Of a stretch of 16,568 bases of DNA, positions 6,708 through 13,259 are shown piece by piece. Source of the stretch: an uncultured Lachnospiraceae bacterium. Its GTDB lineage: Bacteria > Bacillota > Clostridia > Lachnospirales > Lachnospiraceae. How positions within the stretch are numbered: the first letter of the stretch is position 1; each line of letters starts with the position of its first letter. The notes under the pieces were generated by a model. It had not been told where the DNA came from, did no database searches, and worked only from the letters and a program-made list of their open reading frames with translations. The DNA lies in assembly GCA_910578405.1 (NCBI GenBank), contig CAJTQO010000058.1:1-16568 (forward strand), read 5' to 3'. A program made the translations under genes and the position numbers.

Positions 6708-6920
6708 ATGACACAACAAGAAAACGTATCCATGGGAAGAAAAGCAGAATCCATTTACACCGCAAGGCTAAAAAACCGTTTGCGCTGCGAGCGGAAAAAA
6801 GCGGCCTGTGCAGCCTGCCGCTCCGTCCGCTCCTATGAGGAGCATATAAGAAGGAATCCGGACGCAAGGGCATGTTATGTGAGCATCAACGGCATATCCA
6901 TGCCAGTGCTTAGCGCATGA
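6708..6920 (+). CDS. small basic Cys-containing protein, function unknown
   Basis: A 70-residue protein I do not recognise. It is very basic: 10 Arg and 4 Lys, mainly in the middle. Its four Cys (27, 34, 37, 56) include C34-A-A-C37; they could bind a metal such as zinc or form disulfides. There is no signal peptide or membrane segment. The first 20 residues are polar; the tail VSINGISMPVLSA is more hydrophobic. It is supported as a gene by AGGAGG at 6694-6699, 8 bases before the ATG, by a good upstream promoter and by a perfect terminator hairpin 33 bases after the stop. It is the only plus-strand gene besides the transposase. A nucleic-acid-binding role is a guess from charge alone. Confidence 0.7.
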   Translation: MTQQENVSMGRKAESIYTARLKNRLRCERKKAACAACRSVRSYEEHIRRNPDARACYVSINGISMPVLSA

Positions 6921-6953
6921 ACCGCCTCTTTCTTTTTCCTTCAATCCAAAAAA

Positions 6954-6992
6954 GCTGTCGCAGTAAGGAAATTTTACACTTACTGCGACAGC
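6954..6992. terminator. bidirectional intrinsic terminator
   Basis: GCTGTCGCAGTAAG (6954-6967) is a perfect 14-base inverted repeat of 6979-6992, with an 11-base loop. It is followed by CTCTTTTTA on the plus strand and preceded by AAAAAA, giving a U-run on the minus strand too. It would end the small basic gene from the left and the flavoprotein gene from the right; the plus-strand T-run overlaps the flavoprotein stop codon at 6999. Confidence 0.9.
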
Positions 6993-6998
6993 CTCTTT

Positions 6999-7547
6999 TT
7001 ACGCCTCTTTCCCCATCCGATATGCCTCTTCCAGGGCAGGATGTCTGTAAATATCCCCGATGTCCCATGCGCCCGTGCCATAAATAACGCCGCATTCCTC
7101 TGCATCCGGCAGGCATCTGAGAAAACCGCGAAGCCCGGCCAGCGCTTCTTGCGCCGCCTCATGCTGCGGGTCTGCAGCCGTCACTATGAAATAGAGCTTT
7201 TTTCCCGTCATTTCACGGTACCGTGCATAGCAGCGGTCTATCATTGTTTTCATCCGTGCGTCCATGCAGTAAAAATAAACCGGAGTGGCAAGCACAATGA
7301 CCTCTGCTTCCACCAACTGCTGCAGAATTTCCGCCATATCATCTTCCTGGACGCAAGTATGGTCTTTTTTGCCGCCGCAGCAAGGCTGACAATTGCAGCA
7401 GGCATTACAGGGGGAAATGTTTTTTTCAGCCAGCCTGATTTTTGCAGTCTGATATCCCGCTTCCTCTGCCCCTTTTAAAAACCGGTCGCAAAGAACATCG
7501 GAATTGCCGCCTTTCCTTGGGCTGGAACTAATTGCCAATACTTTCAT
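6999..7547 (-). CDS. NAD(P)H-dependent flavodoxin-fold reductase with Cys-rich motif
   Basis: A 182-residue FMN-binding flavodoxin-like protein of the NADPH-dependent FMN reductase / iron-sulfur flavoprotein group. The N-terminal MKVLAISSSPRKGGNSD is the phosphate-binding loop for FMN, and ATPVYFYCMDARMKTMIDR near residue 88 is the second flavin-contact block. Between them lies a dense cysteine cluster (C47, C50, C51, C53, C56, C57, C65). This exceeds the four-Cys pattern of iron-sulfur flavoproteins and suggests a metal cluster or redox relay. It probably passes electrons in the cytoplasm to an unknown acceptor. AAGGAGG precedes ATG 7547. It lies 43 bases downstream of the LysR gene on the same strand and is a plausible target of it. 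Confidence 0.85.
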   Translation of the reverse strand: MKVLAISSSPRKGGNSDVLCDRFLKGAEEAGYQTAKIRLAEKNISPCNACCNCQPCCGGKKDHTCVQEDDMAEILQQLVEAEVIVLATPVYFYCMDARMKTMIDRCYARYREMTGKKLYFIVTAADPQHEAAQEALAGLRGFLRCLPDAEECGVIYGTGAWDIGDIYRHPALEEAYRMGKEA

Positions 7548-7590
7548 AAAAACCGCCTCCTTCTATATATCTATCCATGTAGCAACGTCG

Positions 7591-8472
7591 TTAAGCAAAC
7601 TTGCTTTTCAAAATATCCGCAAATTCCTCTATATAATACCCTGAGTTGTCCTTCTTCCAGAAAACGCAGTAATTCCTTGTAATTTGCACCCCGTCCCGCA
7701 AAAGAGGGATTCTGGTGATGGATGTGCCAAAGTTCATCATCTGCCCGCTCCCCTCCACAGGCATAAAGCCTTTGCCCCCAATCACTAACAGCCGGGCCGC
7801 CTCCAAATTTTCCGCATAGAGGAATTCACCCTCAAAGCCTACCACATCATGATAATATTCCCGCTCCGTTTCCTGCTGGGCTTTGGAAGTTACCAGTATG
7901 CAAGGGATATTTTTCAATTCCTGCGTGGTAATTTCCGTAAATTTTGCATAGGGACTGCGGGAGGAAATCTCGATGCTGCTGTGCGTCGTCTCCAAAATCA
8001 AGTTTACATATGTATCAAAAAATTTACGGCGCTGGTCGTTAAACGCCATGTCAATCCGCCCGGAAATAAGCAATTGATATAATTCTTCATGGTTTCCATG
8101 CTCAATCTGCACCGAAACGTCCGGGTATTTCTGAGCAAACTCCTCCAAAGCCTGGTAGAACCCGCTGCCATTGTAACTGCGCAGATACCCAATGCGCAGC
8201 GCCGCATTTTCATCGCTTGCCATCTGGGCGGATTCACGGCAGAGCTGTTCATAATCCGCCACCAAAACAAGGCTCCTTTTATAAAAATACTCCCCCGCTT
8301 TCGTCAGCGAAAACTTACGCTTTTTCCGCTCCAAAAGCAAAAACCCCAGCTCACGCTCCAACGCCTGTATCTGCTGGGAAATGGCGGACTGGGAGATATG
8401 GCATTCTTCCGCGGCCTCTGAAAAACTGTTGTTTCGAACCACTGACTGGAAATATTTGATTTGTCGAATCAT
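7591..8472 (-). CDS. LysR-family transcriptional regulator
   Basis: A 293-residue, full-length LysR protein. The winged HTH is at residues about 3-60 (FSEAAEECHISQSAISQQIQ), followed by the linker helix and a periplasmic-binding-protein-like sensor domain from about 90. The sensor includes LRIGYLRSYNGSGFYQALEEFAQKYPDV and FNDQRRKF, a common opening of the effector domain. The effector is unknown. ATG 8472 has AAGGAG upstream. It lies 33 bases after the methyltransferase and 43 before the flavoprotein gene, all on one strand, so the three may be co-transcribed. LysR proteins usually control an adjacent gene; the flavoprotein is the best candidate. Confidence 0.93.
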   Translation of the reverse strand: MIRQIKYFQSVVRNNSFSEAAEECHISQSAISQQIQALERELGFLLLERKKRKFSLTKAGEYFYKRSLVLVADYEQLCRESAQMASDENAALRIGYLRSYNGSGFYQALEEFAQKYPDVSVQIEHGNHEELYQLLISGRIDMAFNDQRRKFFDTYVNLILETTHSSIEISSRSPYAKFTEITTQELKNIPCILVTSKAQQETEREYYHDVVGFEGEFLYAENLEAARLLVIGGKGFMPVEGSGQMMNFGTSITRIPLLRDGVQITRNYCVFWKKDNSGYYIEEFADILKSKFA

Positions 8473-8505
8473 CGCCGGCTCCTTCCTGAAAAGATTTTAT
8501 ATCCC

Positions 8506-9237
8506 TTATTTTTTTACGGCGGCCTTTACTAACAGCATCATCGGACGGCGCAGTTCATCTTTCATTCCGGGAATGTCCATCATTTCCTCAGGCGGTTTTG
8601 CCTCTTCCACCGCTTCAAGCGCAAAACCGTTTTTCAATAATCCCATCAATATTTGCGTAAGCGTGTGGTGCTGTTTCACTACCTCGCAGCCTAAAAAATG
8701 GGTGTTTCGCTCTCCCGGCATAAAATAATTGTCCACCGGCCAATGCTGCGGCTTTCCGGCTTCTGTGTAAATCCAGTCCTGTCCGACTCCTGCGGTAAAA
8801 ACCGGATGTTCTATATTAAAAAGAAATACCCCGCCCGACTTTAACGTTTTATATACGTTTTGAAATACATTCTCAATTTTTTCAATATAGTGCAGCGCCA
8901 GATTGGAAACGACGCAATCCCACGTATTTTCCGGGTACTCATATTCCTCTATTCCGCAAATGCGGTACTCAATTTGTTTTTCGGCATTCCGCTTTTTCGC
9001 CTCTTCTATCATTTTACCGCTTAAGTCAATCCCTAATGCCCGCACCGCTCCCTGTTGCGCCGCAAAAGCGCAGTGCCAGCCATAGCCGCACCCTAAATCG
9101 AGAACCGTTTTCCCTTGAAGGGAAGGGAACAAAGGCTTTAGCTGGCGCCATTCCCCGGCGGCGCGCAAACCGTCCTTGCTGCGGGGCATCTTTGCGTATT
9201 CTTCAAAAAATCTTTCCTGCTCATATTCATTGGCCAT
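8506..9237 (-). CDS. class I SAM-dependent methyltransferase
   Basis: A 243-residue Rossmann-fold methyltransferase. SAM-binding motif I is VLDLGCGYG (45-53), the acidic loop is GIDLS (69-73), and the post-motif block is WDCVVSNLALHYI. The C-terminal half, with HPVFTAGVGQDWIY and MPGERNTHFLG, is of the kind seen in small-molecule methyltransferases of the UbiE/Methyltransf_11 group. No DNA-methyltransferase catalytic motif (NPPY or PCQ) is present. The substrate is unknown. AGGAGG lies 8 bases before ATG 9237. The gene begins 73 bases after the end of the cytosine methyltransferase gene and is followed by the LysR gene after 33 bases. Confidence 0.9.
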   Translation of the reverse strand: MANEYEQERFFEEYAKMPRSKDGLRAAGEWRQLKPLFPSLQGKTVLDLGCGYGWHCAFAAQQGAVRALGIDLSGKMIEEAKKRNAEKQIEYRICGIEEYEYPENTWDCVVSNLALHYIEKIENVFQNVYKTLKSGGVFLFNIEHPVFTAGVGQDWIYTEAGKPQHWPVDNYFMPGERNTHFLGCEVVKQHHTLTQILMGLLKNGFALEAVEEAKPPEEMMDIPGMKDELRRPMMLLVKAAVKK

Positions 9238-9279
9238 TCCATCACCCTCCTGCTGCGCTTTCTCTTAAGATTCCTTTCT

Positions 9280-9288
9280 ATTTTACCA
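9280..9288 (-). promoter_or_regulatory. possible extended -10 promoter for the methyltransferase gene
   Basis: On the minus strand TGGTAAAAT (TG-N-TAAAAT) sits about 42 bases before the start codon in the 73-base gap. No -35 at the proper distance was found (TTGATA is 23 bases away). Only a weak case. Confidence 0.35.
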
Positions 9289-9310
9289 CAAATGGCATAA
9301 TTTTTCTGTA

Positions 9311-10447
9311 TCAAAAAGCCAATGGGATAAACTTTTCAATCACTTTAGCGACCATACTGACCGGAATTGCATTTCCTGCCTGTTTCCTCGTCTGGGCGTC
9401 CGACACCACAATTTTAAATTCATCCGGAAATCCCTGCAGCCGCAGCATTTCCCTAGGCGTCAGTCTCCGTTCCCCATCCACAAGCAGATAATTATAGCTG
9501 GCTCCTGCCCGCAATGCGCAGCTATATGGATAAGAGGAAATATTTCCTGATTTGTTTTCATGCCAAATAGCCGGCGTTGTCTGCGCTGTATGCATCTTTT
9601 TACGCTTTTTCACTATTTCCTGCGAAGCGTAATGTTTCTTGTCCGCGTTCACTTCCAATATGTCTTTTAAAGTCTTAACCTTCTCAATTTCAAACTTCCA
9701 ATCCATAACAAACGGCCTCTTTGCTCCCACTATCATAATTCTCTCACGTTTTTGGGGCAGGCCAAAATCAAAAGCGTTTAAAATTTTATAATCCACACAA
9801 TATCCCAGTTCTTCCTTTAATACATGAATAATTGTTTTAAAAGTCTTTCCTCCGTCGTGACTGACAAGGTTTTTCACATTCTCCAATACAAAGGCGTTTG
9901 GCTGTTTCGCCTTTATGATACGGGCAATGTCAAAGAAAAGCGTTCCTTTGGTGTTATCCGCAAATCCCCTTTGTAAGCCGCAAATGGAAAATGCCTGGCA
10001 TGGAAATCCCGCAAAAAGCAAGTCAAAATCAGGAATGTCTTTTTCATCCACTTTCGTAATATCCCCCACAGGCTTCTCGCCAAAATTCGCCCCATAGCTT
10101 TCTGCCGCAAATTTGTCTATATCACTGCTAAACAAGCACTGCCCTTTGATTCCCAACCGTTCAAACGCTTGTTTGGAAGCATAACGGAATCCGCCTATGC
10201 CGCAAAATAAGTCAATGAATTTTATAGATGAGGGCAATGCCTGCCTTTCCACTGACGGCTCTTTGAAAAACAGCCGTTCCATATTTACGGACAGTCCTTC
10301 CGCCAACCGGGCTGCCACCTTTGTGGAAGGCGTTGTTTTGTTTTGCTCTATCATGGATAAATATTTTCTGCTTATGCCTGCGAAAGAAGCTAATTGCTCT
10401 TGGGTAATCTTTCTTTCTTTCCTATATTCTCTCACCATATTTGCCAT
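9311..10447 (-). CDS. HTH-fused DNA cytosine-5 methyltransferase, orphan
   Basis: A 378-residue C5-DNA methyltransferase with a Cro/C1-type HTH at residues 5-60. Conserved motifs are in order: I FIDLFCGIGGFR (78-89), IV GFPCQAFS with catalytic Cys150, VI ENVKN at 189, VIII QKRER (232-236), IX RRLTPREMLRLQGFP (328-342) and X GNAIPV (358-363). All catalytic residues are present. The target-recognition stretch (about 240-325) is short, typical of single-specificity enzymes; the site cannot be read from it. N-terminal HTH fusions occur in type II methyltransferases such as M.EcoRII and M.ScrFI-like proteins, where they repress their own promoter. No restriction endonuclease gene lies on either side, so it looks solitary. 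ATG 10447 is preceded by TAGGAG. Confidence 0.95.
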   Translation of the reverse strand: MANMVREYRKERKITQEQLASFAGISRKYLSMIEQNKTTPSTKVAARLAEGLSVNMERLFFKEPSVERQALPSSIKFIDLFCGIGGFRYASKQAFERLGIKGQCLFSSDIDKFAAESYGANFGEKPVGDITKVDEKDIPDFDLLFAGFPCQAFSICGLQRGFADNTKGTLFFDIARIIKAKQPNAFVLENVKNLVSHDGGKTFKTIIHVLKEELGYCVDYKILNAFDFGLPQKRERIMIVGAKRPFVMDWKFEIEKVKTLKDILEVNADKKHYASQEIVKKRKKMHTAQTTPAIWHENKSGNISSYPYSCALRAGASYNYLLVDGERRLTPREMLRLQGFPDEFKIVVSDAQTRKQAGNAIPVSMVAKVIEKFIPLAF

Positions 10448-10500
10448 AGCATTTTCTCCTAAAAGGGACCTTACTGTCTTCCAACCGGTTTATCTATTTG

Positions 10501-10529
10501 ATTATAAAAGATTTGTCTGCCGCCCGCAA
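10501..10529 (-). promoter_or_regulatory. promoter of the HTH-methyltransferase gene
   Basis: On the minus strand TTGCGG (10529-10524), a 17-base spacer and a perfect TATAAT (10506-10501) lie about 54 bases before the start codon. The two 28-base repeats lie just upstream of the -35. Confidence 0.65.
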
Positions 10530-10555
10530 TGCATATTTATTGCCTCAATTCCAGT

Positions 10556-10644
10556 AAGCGCACTGTTCCCGTGAGAATACAATTAATGCCGAGAGGGTCA
10601 CGGTCATTTACTGTTAAAGCGCACTGTTCCCGTGAGGATACAAT
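10556..10644. repeat. two-copy 28-nt direct repeat with a 33-nt spacer
   Basis: The 28-mer beginning AAGCGCACTGTTCCCGTGAG and ending ATACAAT occurs at 10556-10583 and 10617-10644 with one mismatch. The gap is 33 bases. TCACGG in the gap is the inverse of CCGTGA in the repeat, so hairpins can form. The spacing imitates a minimal CRISPR, but there are only two copies and no cas gene. A dispersed intergenic repeat or operator pair upstream of the methyltransferase promoter is more likely. Confidence 0.7.
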
Positions 10645-10662
10645 GCCAAAAGGGGAGAGGAT

Positions 10663-11910
10663 TTATTCCGCAAAAAAACTTTTAAACATACTTCTTGCCT
10701 TAACCGCAATTATAAGCGATACAACACCCGAAAATAAAACAACAACATATTCATACCCTTTGCAAATTTCAAATAAAATGCCGTAAAATGCATTGCCCAA
10801 TGGCTGTGCGCACATGGAAACGGTAAGAATGACTGCAATTACCTTTCCAATTAAATTTTGCGGCGTTTCTGTTTGGATAAAGGACAGCATCTGTACGCTA
10901 AAAAGCGTTGAGAATACCATAATGACAAAACAGCATACGCTTAGGACGATATAATTCACTATTCCAGATGAAAACAGCAGTAAGGAAACACTAATCGGAA
11001 ACGCACATACCGCACAAGCGATTATAAGATTGCCCGACTTATGAATCGCCAGTTTGTTTGCAAAAATGCCTGCTGTGACGCCTCCCGCCAATCCGCCTGC
11101 CGCCAATGCCCCTTGCGCATAGCCATATAGCCTGTTTGCCTGCAAAGCTTCTAAATTTAACACCTCCGTTACCAGATATGGAAGCCCCACAATAATCATT
11201 GCAGAAAGGAACAAATTAATTCCGCAGACTATAAGAACGGCCTTTCCAATCACAGGCTTCTCCTTTCGGATAAAGCGAACGCTCTGTGCAAAGTCTGCTC
11301 CGGCTGTTTTAAAAATGCCGCCGGCTGAATCTTGTTTCCGGAACGGTATTTGAATAAAAATTTCCATAACCGCCGACGCAAGAAAGCATACTATGCAAAC
11401 CCACAATACAGGCTCTAGCCCATATGCACTGTATAAAATGCCTCCAAGCACAGGCCCAATCAAAGACGCAAAGGAACTGATTGTATTGATAATGGAATTT
11501 GCCGCCATAAAATTGTCCTGGCTGGTAAGCGCAGGGATGCTTGCCTGCACGGACGGCTGATACGCTCCCGCAATGCCATATAGAAGCATTAACGTAACGG
11601 TCAGAAGAAGAATGAGATTTGCTTCCTTCATAAGCAGGGCAAAGGCTAAGATAACAAATGCGGTAAAAAAATCCAGTATTACCATAATATTTCTTTTATT
11701 TACCCGGTCTGCAACTATGCCTCCAATGGGCGACAGCAAAATGGCAGGAATAAAAGCGCACGCCGTAACCGTCCCATAAAGCGCGGATGAGCCTGTCAAA
11801 TTGAGTAAATACAGCGGTAATGCAAACCGAATGATTGCATTGCCGAACAAAGAAATAATCTGACCGATAACTACTAGTGTAAAATCTTTTGAAAATAATT
11901 TTTGATTCAT
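10663..11910 (-). CDS. MFS transporter, drug-efflux (DHA3-like) type
   Basis: A 415-residue major facilitator protein with about 12 hydrophobic segments, the first at residues 10-30. Motif A, GGIVADRVNKRN (63-74), lies between TM2 and TM3. The GPVLGGILYSAYG block is near 150 and a central cytoplasmic loop (FRKQDSAGGIF) near 195-210 divides the halves. It resembles macrolide-efflux-type exporters, which use the proton gradient; the substrate cannot be read from sequence. ATG 11910 has GGGAGG upstream. It is downstream of a tetR gene on the same strand, 298 bases away, the usual set-up for a repressor-controlled pump, though it seems to have its own upstream region. Confidence 0.9.
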   Translation of the reverse strand: MNQKLFSKDFTLVVIGQIISLFGNAIIRFALPLYLLNLTGSSALYGTVTACAFIPAILLSPIGGIVADRVNKRNIMVILDFFTAFVILAFALLMKEANLILLLTVTLMLLYGIAGAYQPSVQASIPALTSQDNFMAANSIINTISSFASLIGPVLGGILYSAYGLEPVLWVCIVCFLASAVMEIFIQIPFRKQDSAGGIFKTAGADFAQSVRFIRKEKPVIGKAVLIVCGINLFLSAMIIVGLPYLVTEVLNLEALQANRLYGYAQGALAAGGLAGGVTAGIFANKLAIHKSGNLIIACAVCAFPISVSLLLFSSGIVNYIVLSVCCFVIMVFSTLFSVQMLSFIQTETPQNLIGKVIAVILTVSMCAQPLGNAFYGILFEICKGYEYVVVLFSGVVSLIIAVKARSMFKSFFAE

Positions 11911-12022
11911 GCTTTAACCTCCCTTTTTCATTCCCATTCCATATGATATGCAAAAACATAAGTGCATTCTGACTAAGAATCCATCTCTCCTTCATAAGCG
12001 GAAAGCCGCCATAATTCATTGT

Positions 12023-12055
12023 TGGAGCGTGTTTGGAAATTGCTTCCCGGCAAAT
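12023..12055. repeat. dispersed 33-nt repeat, copy A
   Basis: This 33-base stretch is identical at 27 positions to 13014-13046 in the same orientation (core GTTTG-AAATTGCTT). The two copies flank the tetR gene. They look like members of a dispersed intergenic family. Confidence 0.6.
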
Positions 12056-12085
12056 GTCATCTGTCCTAATCCGTAAAATATTTTA

Positions 12086-12102
12086 GTACCGCACGTCGGT
12101 AC
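12086..12102. promoter_or_regulatory. perfect dyad, candidate operator of the MFS gene
   Basis: GTACCG-CACGT-CGGTAC is a perfect 6+6 inverted repeat about 175 bases before the MFS start. Its size and symmetry fit a TetR-type operator, but its sequence is not like the CATAC...GTATG sites in front of tetR. The binder, if any, may be another protein. Confidence 0.35.
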
Positions 12103-12120
12103 GTATATATTCAAAAGATA

Positions 12121-12142
12121 TCTGCCCCTTTTACAGGGCAGA
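12121..12142. terminator. hairpin downstream of tetR
   Basis: TCTGCCC (12121-12127) and GGGCAGA (12136-12142) form a 7-pair stem with an 8-base loop 67 bases past the tetR stop. On the minus strand it is followed by TATCTTTT. This is a modest terminator candidate separating tetR from the MFS gene. Confidence 0.4.
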
Positions 12143-12172
12143 CATTTCTTTACCGAAACAGGAAATTTTGTC

Positions 12173-12220
12173 CTCTCTATGGCTCATTCTCTCTATAGCC
12201 CATTCTCTCTATGGCCCGTT
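12173..12220. repeat. three tandem 16-nt units over the tetR stop codon
   Basis: CTCTCTATGGCTCATT, CTCTCTATAGCCCATT and CTCTCTATGGCCCGTT follow head to tail. The third unit contains the tetR stop codon (12209-12211). The unit length is not a multiple of three. Confidence 0.85.
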
Positions 12221-12892
12221 TTCTCCATTGCCGTTTCTTTCCGCCATTTTTTGATAGATAGCCGTCAGCTCTTGCAGCCTCTCCAATATTTCGTTATCTA
12301 CAATATCCAGCCCAAAGCCTTGCAACATCTGCCTGAATACCATAAACTTACAATAGGATTCTTTTTCGGAACTGCCAAATATCATAGGATTCATCCAAAC
12401 ATTGGCCGCAAGTAAAACCAACTCCGCCAATTGCTCCGGATAATCCGTTTTAATAGAACCGTCTGAAATACCCTGCCGGATAATCGGCGTTATATAATTG
12501 GGCGCTACATTCTCTATGGTATCATGCATTAGGCTGAAAAGAAGTTTCGGGTTCTTATGAAAATCCGGAGCCACTGTAAAAATATCATTCTGCACCGGCC
12601 GCCTGATGGATTCTTTAAAAATTGTCTGCAACTTCTCTCTCCCACTAAGGTCTGAACGGCTGCAAATGGCTTCCAGCATCCGATTAGATTCCGCGGTCAT
12701 CCTGTCCGTAACAGCAACTAAAATATCTTCCTTTGACTTAAAATGATGATAAATGGCGCCTTTGCTAAGACCGCCTAACTTATCAATGATATCCTGAATG
12801 GAAGTATGCTCATATCCCTTTTCCATAAATAAGTGAAAAGCAACATCCAGTATCAATTGAACGGTTTCTTCTGGATGCTTATTTCTTGCCAT
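12209..12892 (-). CDS. TetR/AcrR-family transcriptional repressor
   Basis: A 227-residue TetR-family regulator. The N-terminal HTH is canonical: ILDVAFHLFMEKGYEHTSIQDIIDKLGGLSKGAIYHHFKSKEDIL within residues about 14-58. The rest is a variable all-helical ligand-binding and dimerisation domain. The tail RNGNGENGP is low-complexity and runs into a 16-base tandem repeat. ATG 12892 is preceded by GGTGAGG. The gene lies under a TTGACA promoter whose spacer is covered by a palindrome, with a second palindrome downstream, so it probably represses itself. The downstream MFS pump is the likely regulated target, but its upstream region does not contain the same palindrome. Confidence 0.93.
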   Translation of the reverse strand: MARNKHPEETVQLILDVAFHLFMEKGYEHTSIQDIIDKLGGLSKGAIYHHFKSKEDILVAVTDRMTAESNRMLEAICSRSDLSGREKLQTIFKESIRRPVQNDIFTVAPDFHKNPKLLFSLMHDTIENVAPNYITPIIRQGISDGSIKTDYPEQLAELVLLAANVWMNPMIFGSSEKESYCKFMVFRQMLQGFGLDIVDNEILERLQELTAIYQKMAERNGNGENGP

Positions 12893-12912
12893 ATTTCCTC
12901 ACCCCCCCTAAG

Positions 12913-12962
12913 CATACCTTTGGTATGTATTCATATTATCATACTTTTAGTATGTTTGTCAA
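12913..12962 (-). promoter_or_regulatory. tetR promoter with two palindromic operators
   Basis: Two perfect 15-base dyads, CATACCTTTGGTATG (12913-12927) and CATACTTTTAGTATG (12940-12954), lie 27 bases apart centre to centre. TTGACA (12962-12957) and GATAAT (12940-12935) on the minus strand form the promoter, with a 16-base spacer that the second dyad fills. The first dyad lies between the promoter and the ribosome binding site. This is textbook geometry for TetR autorepression. Confidence 0.8.
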
Positions 12963-13013
12963 GAGATTCTTACCCGCCCCTCTTGCCTCCTTTGGTTTCG
13001 TGTCAGCACGCTC

Positions 13014-13046
13014 TAGAGCATGTTTGAAAATTGCTTTCTGGCAGAT
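13014..13046. repeat. dispersed 33-nt repeat, copy B
   Basis: This partner of 12023-12055 has six differences. On the minus strand it follows the mini-ORF at 13135-13070 and precedes the tetR promoter. Confidence 0.6.
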
Positions 13047-13069
13047 TGAGCAATTTTCGCCAAGCTGCC

Positions 13070-13164
13070 CTAAAACCAGTTTTTGTATAATCCCTCCGCC
13101 TGTTCCATAACACGGCTGAATAAATAATAAATCATGCAGTTTGCTTTCTTATAAACATCCACAT
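13070..13164 (-). other. two overlapping mini-ORFs, remnant or leader peptides
   Basis: On the minus strand AAAGGAGG (13180-13173) precedes ATG 13164, which encodes MWMFIRKQTA. Its TGA overlaps by ATGA the ATG at 13135 of a second frame, MIYYLFSRVMEQAEGLYKNWF, ending at 13070. The ribosome binding site sits in the 11-base loop of an AGCGCT/AGCGCT stem. The second peptide is coding-like in composition. I do not recognise either; they may be relics of a lost gene. Apart from these and the copy B repeat I see nothing in 12963-13259. Confidence 0.3.
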
Positions 13165-13259
13165 AGCGCTTACCTCCTTTGAGCGCTTTTCATTCCTTCA
13201 TATAATTTTCCGTTGCTCATTTTCCAATGCCCTCATCAACAAATTGACAACCATTAAAA

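Noticed and set aside
6577..6873. 98-codon minus-strand open frame overlapping the small basic gene
   Set aside because: It has no ribosome binding site, and the plus-strand frame has a promoter, ribosome binding site and terminator.
8506..9237. DNA methyltransferase partner for the cytosine methyltransferase
   Set aside because: It has only SAM-binding motifs and lacks NPPY/PCQ catalytic motifs and a target-recognition domain. It is a small-molecule-type methyltransferase.
10556..10644. Minimal CRISPR array
   Set aside because: There are only two repeat copies with one mismatch, no third degenerate copy, no leader and no cas gene in the window. The spacer shares inverted sequence with the repeat, which favours a structured intergenic repeat.
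11696..12019. 107-codon minus-strand frame overlapping the MFS start
   Set aside because: It is out of frame with the clear MFS gene and shows no domain. Its ATG lacks a ribosome binding site.
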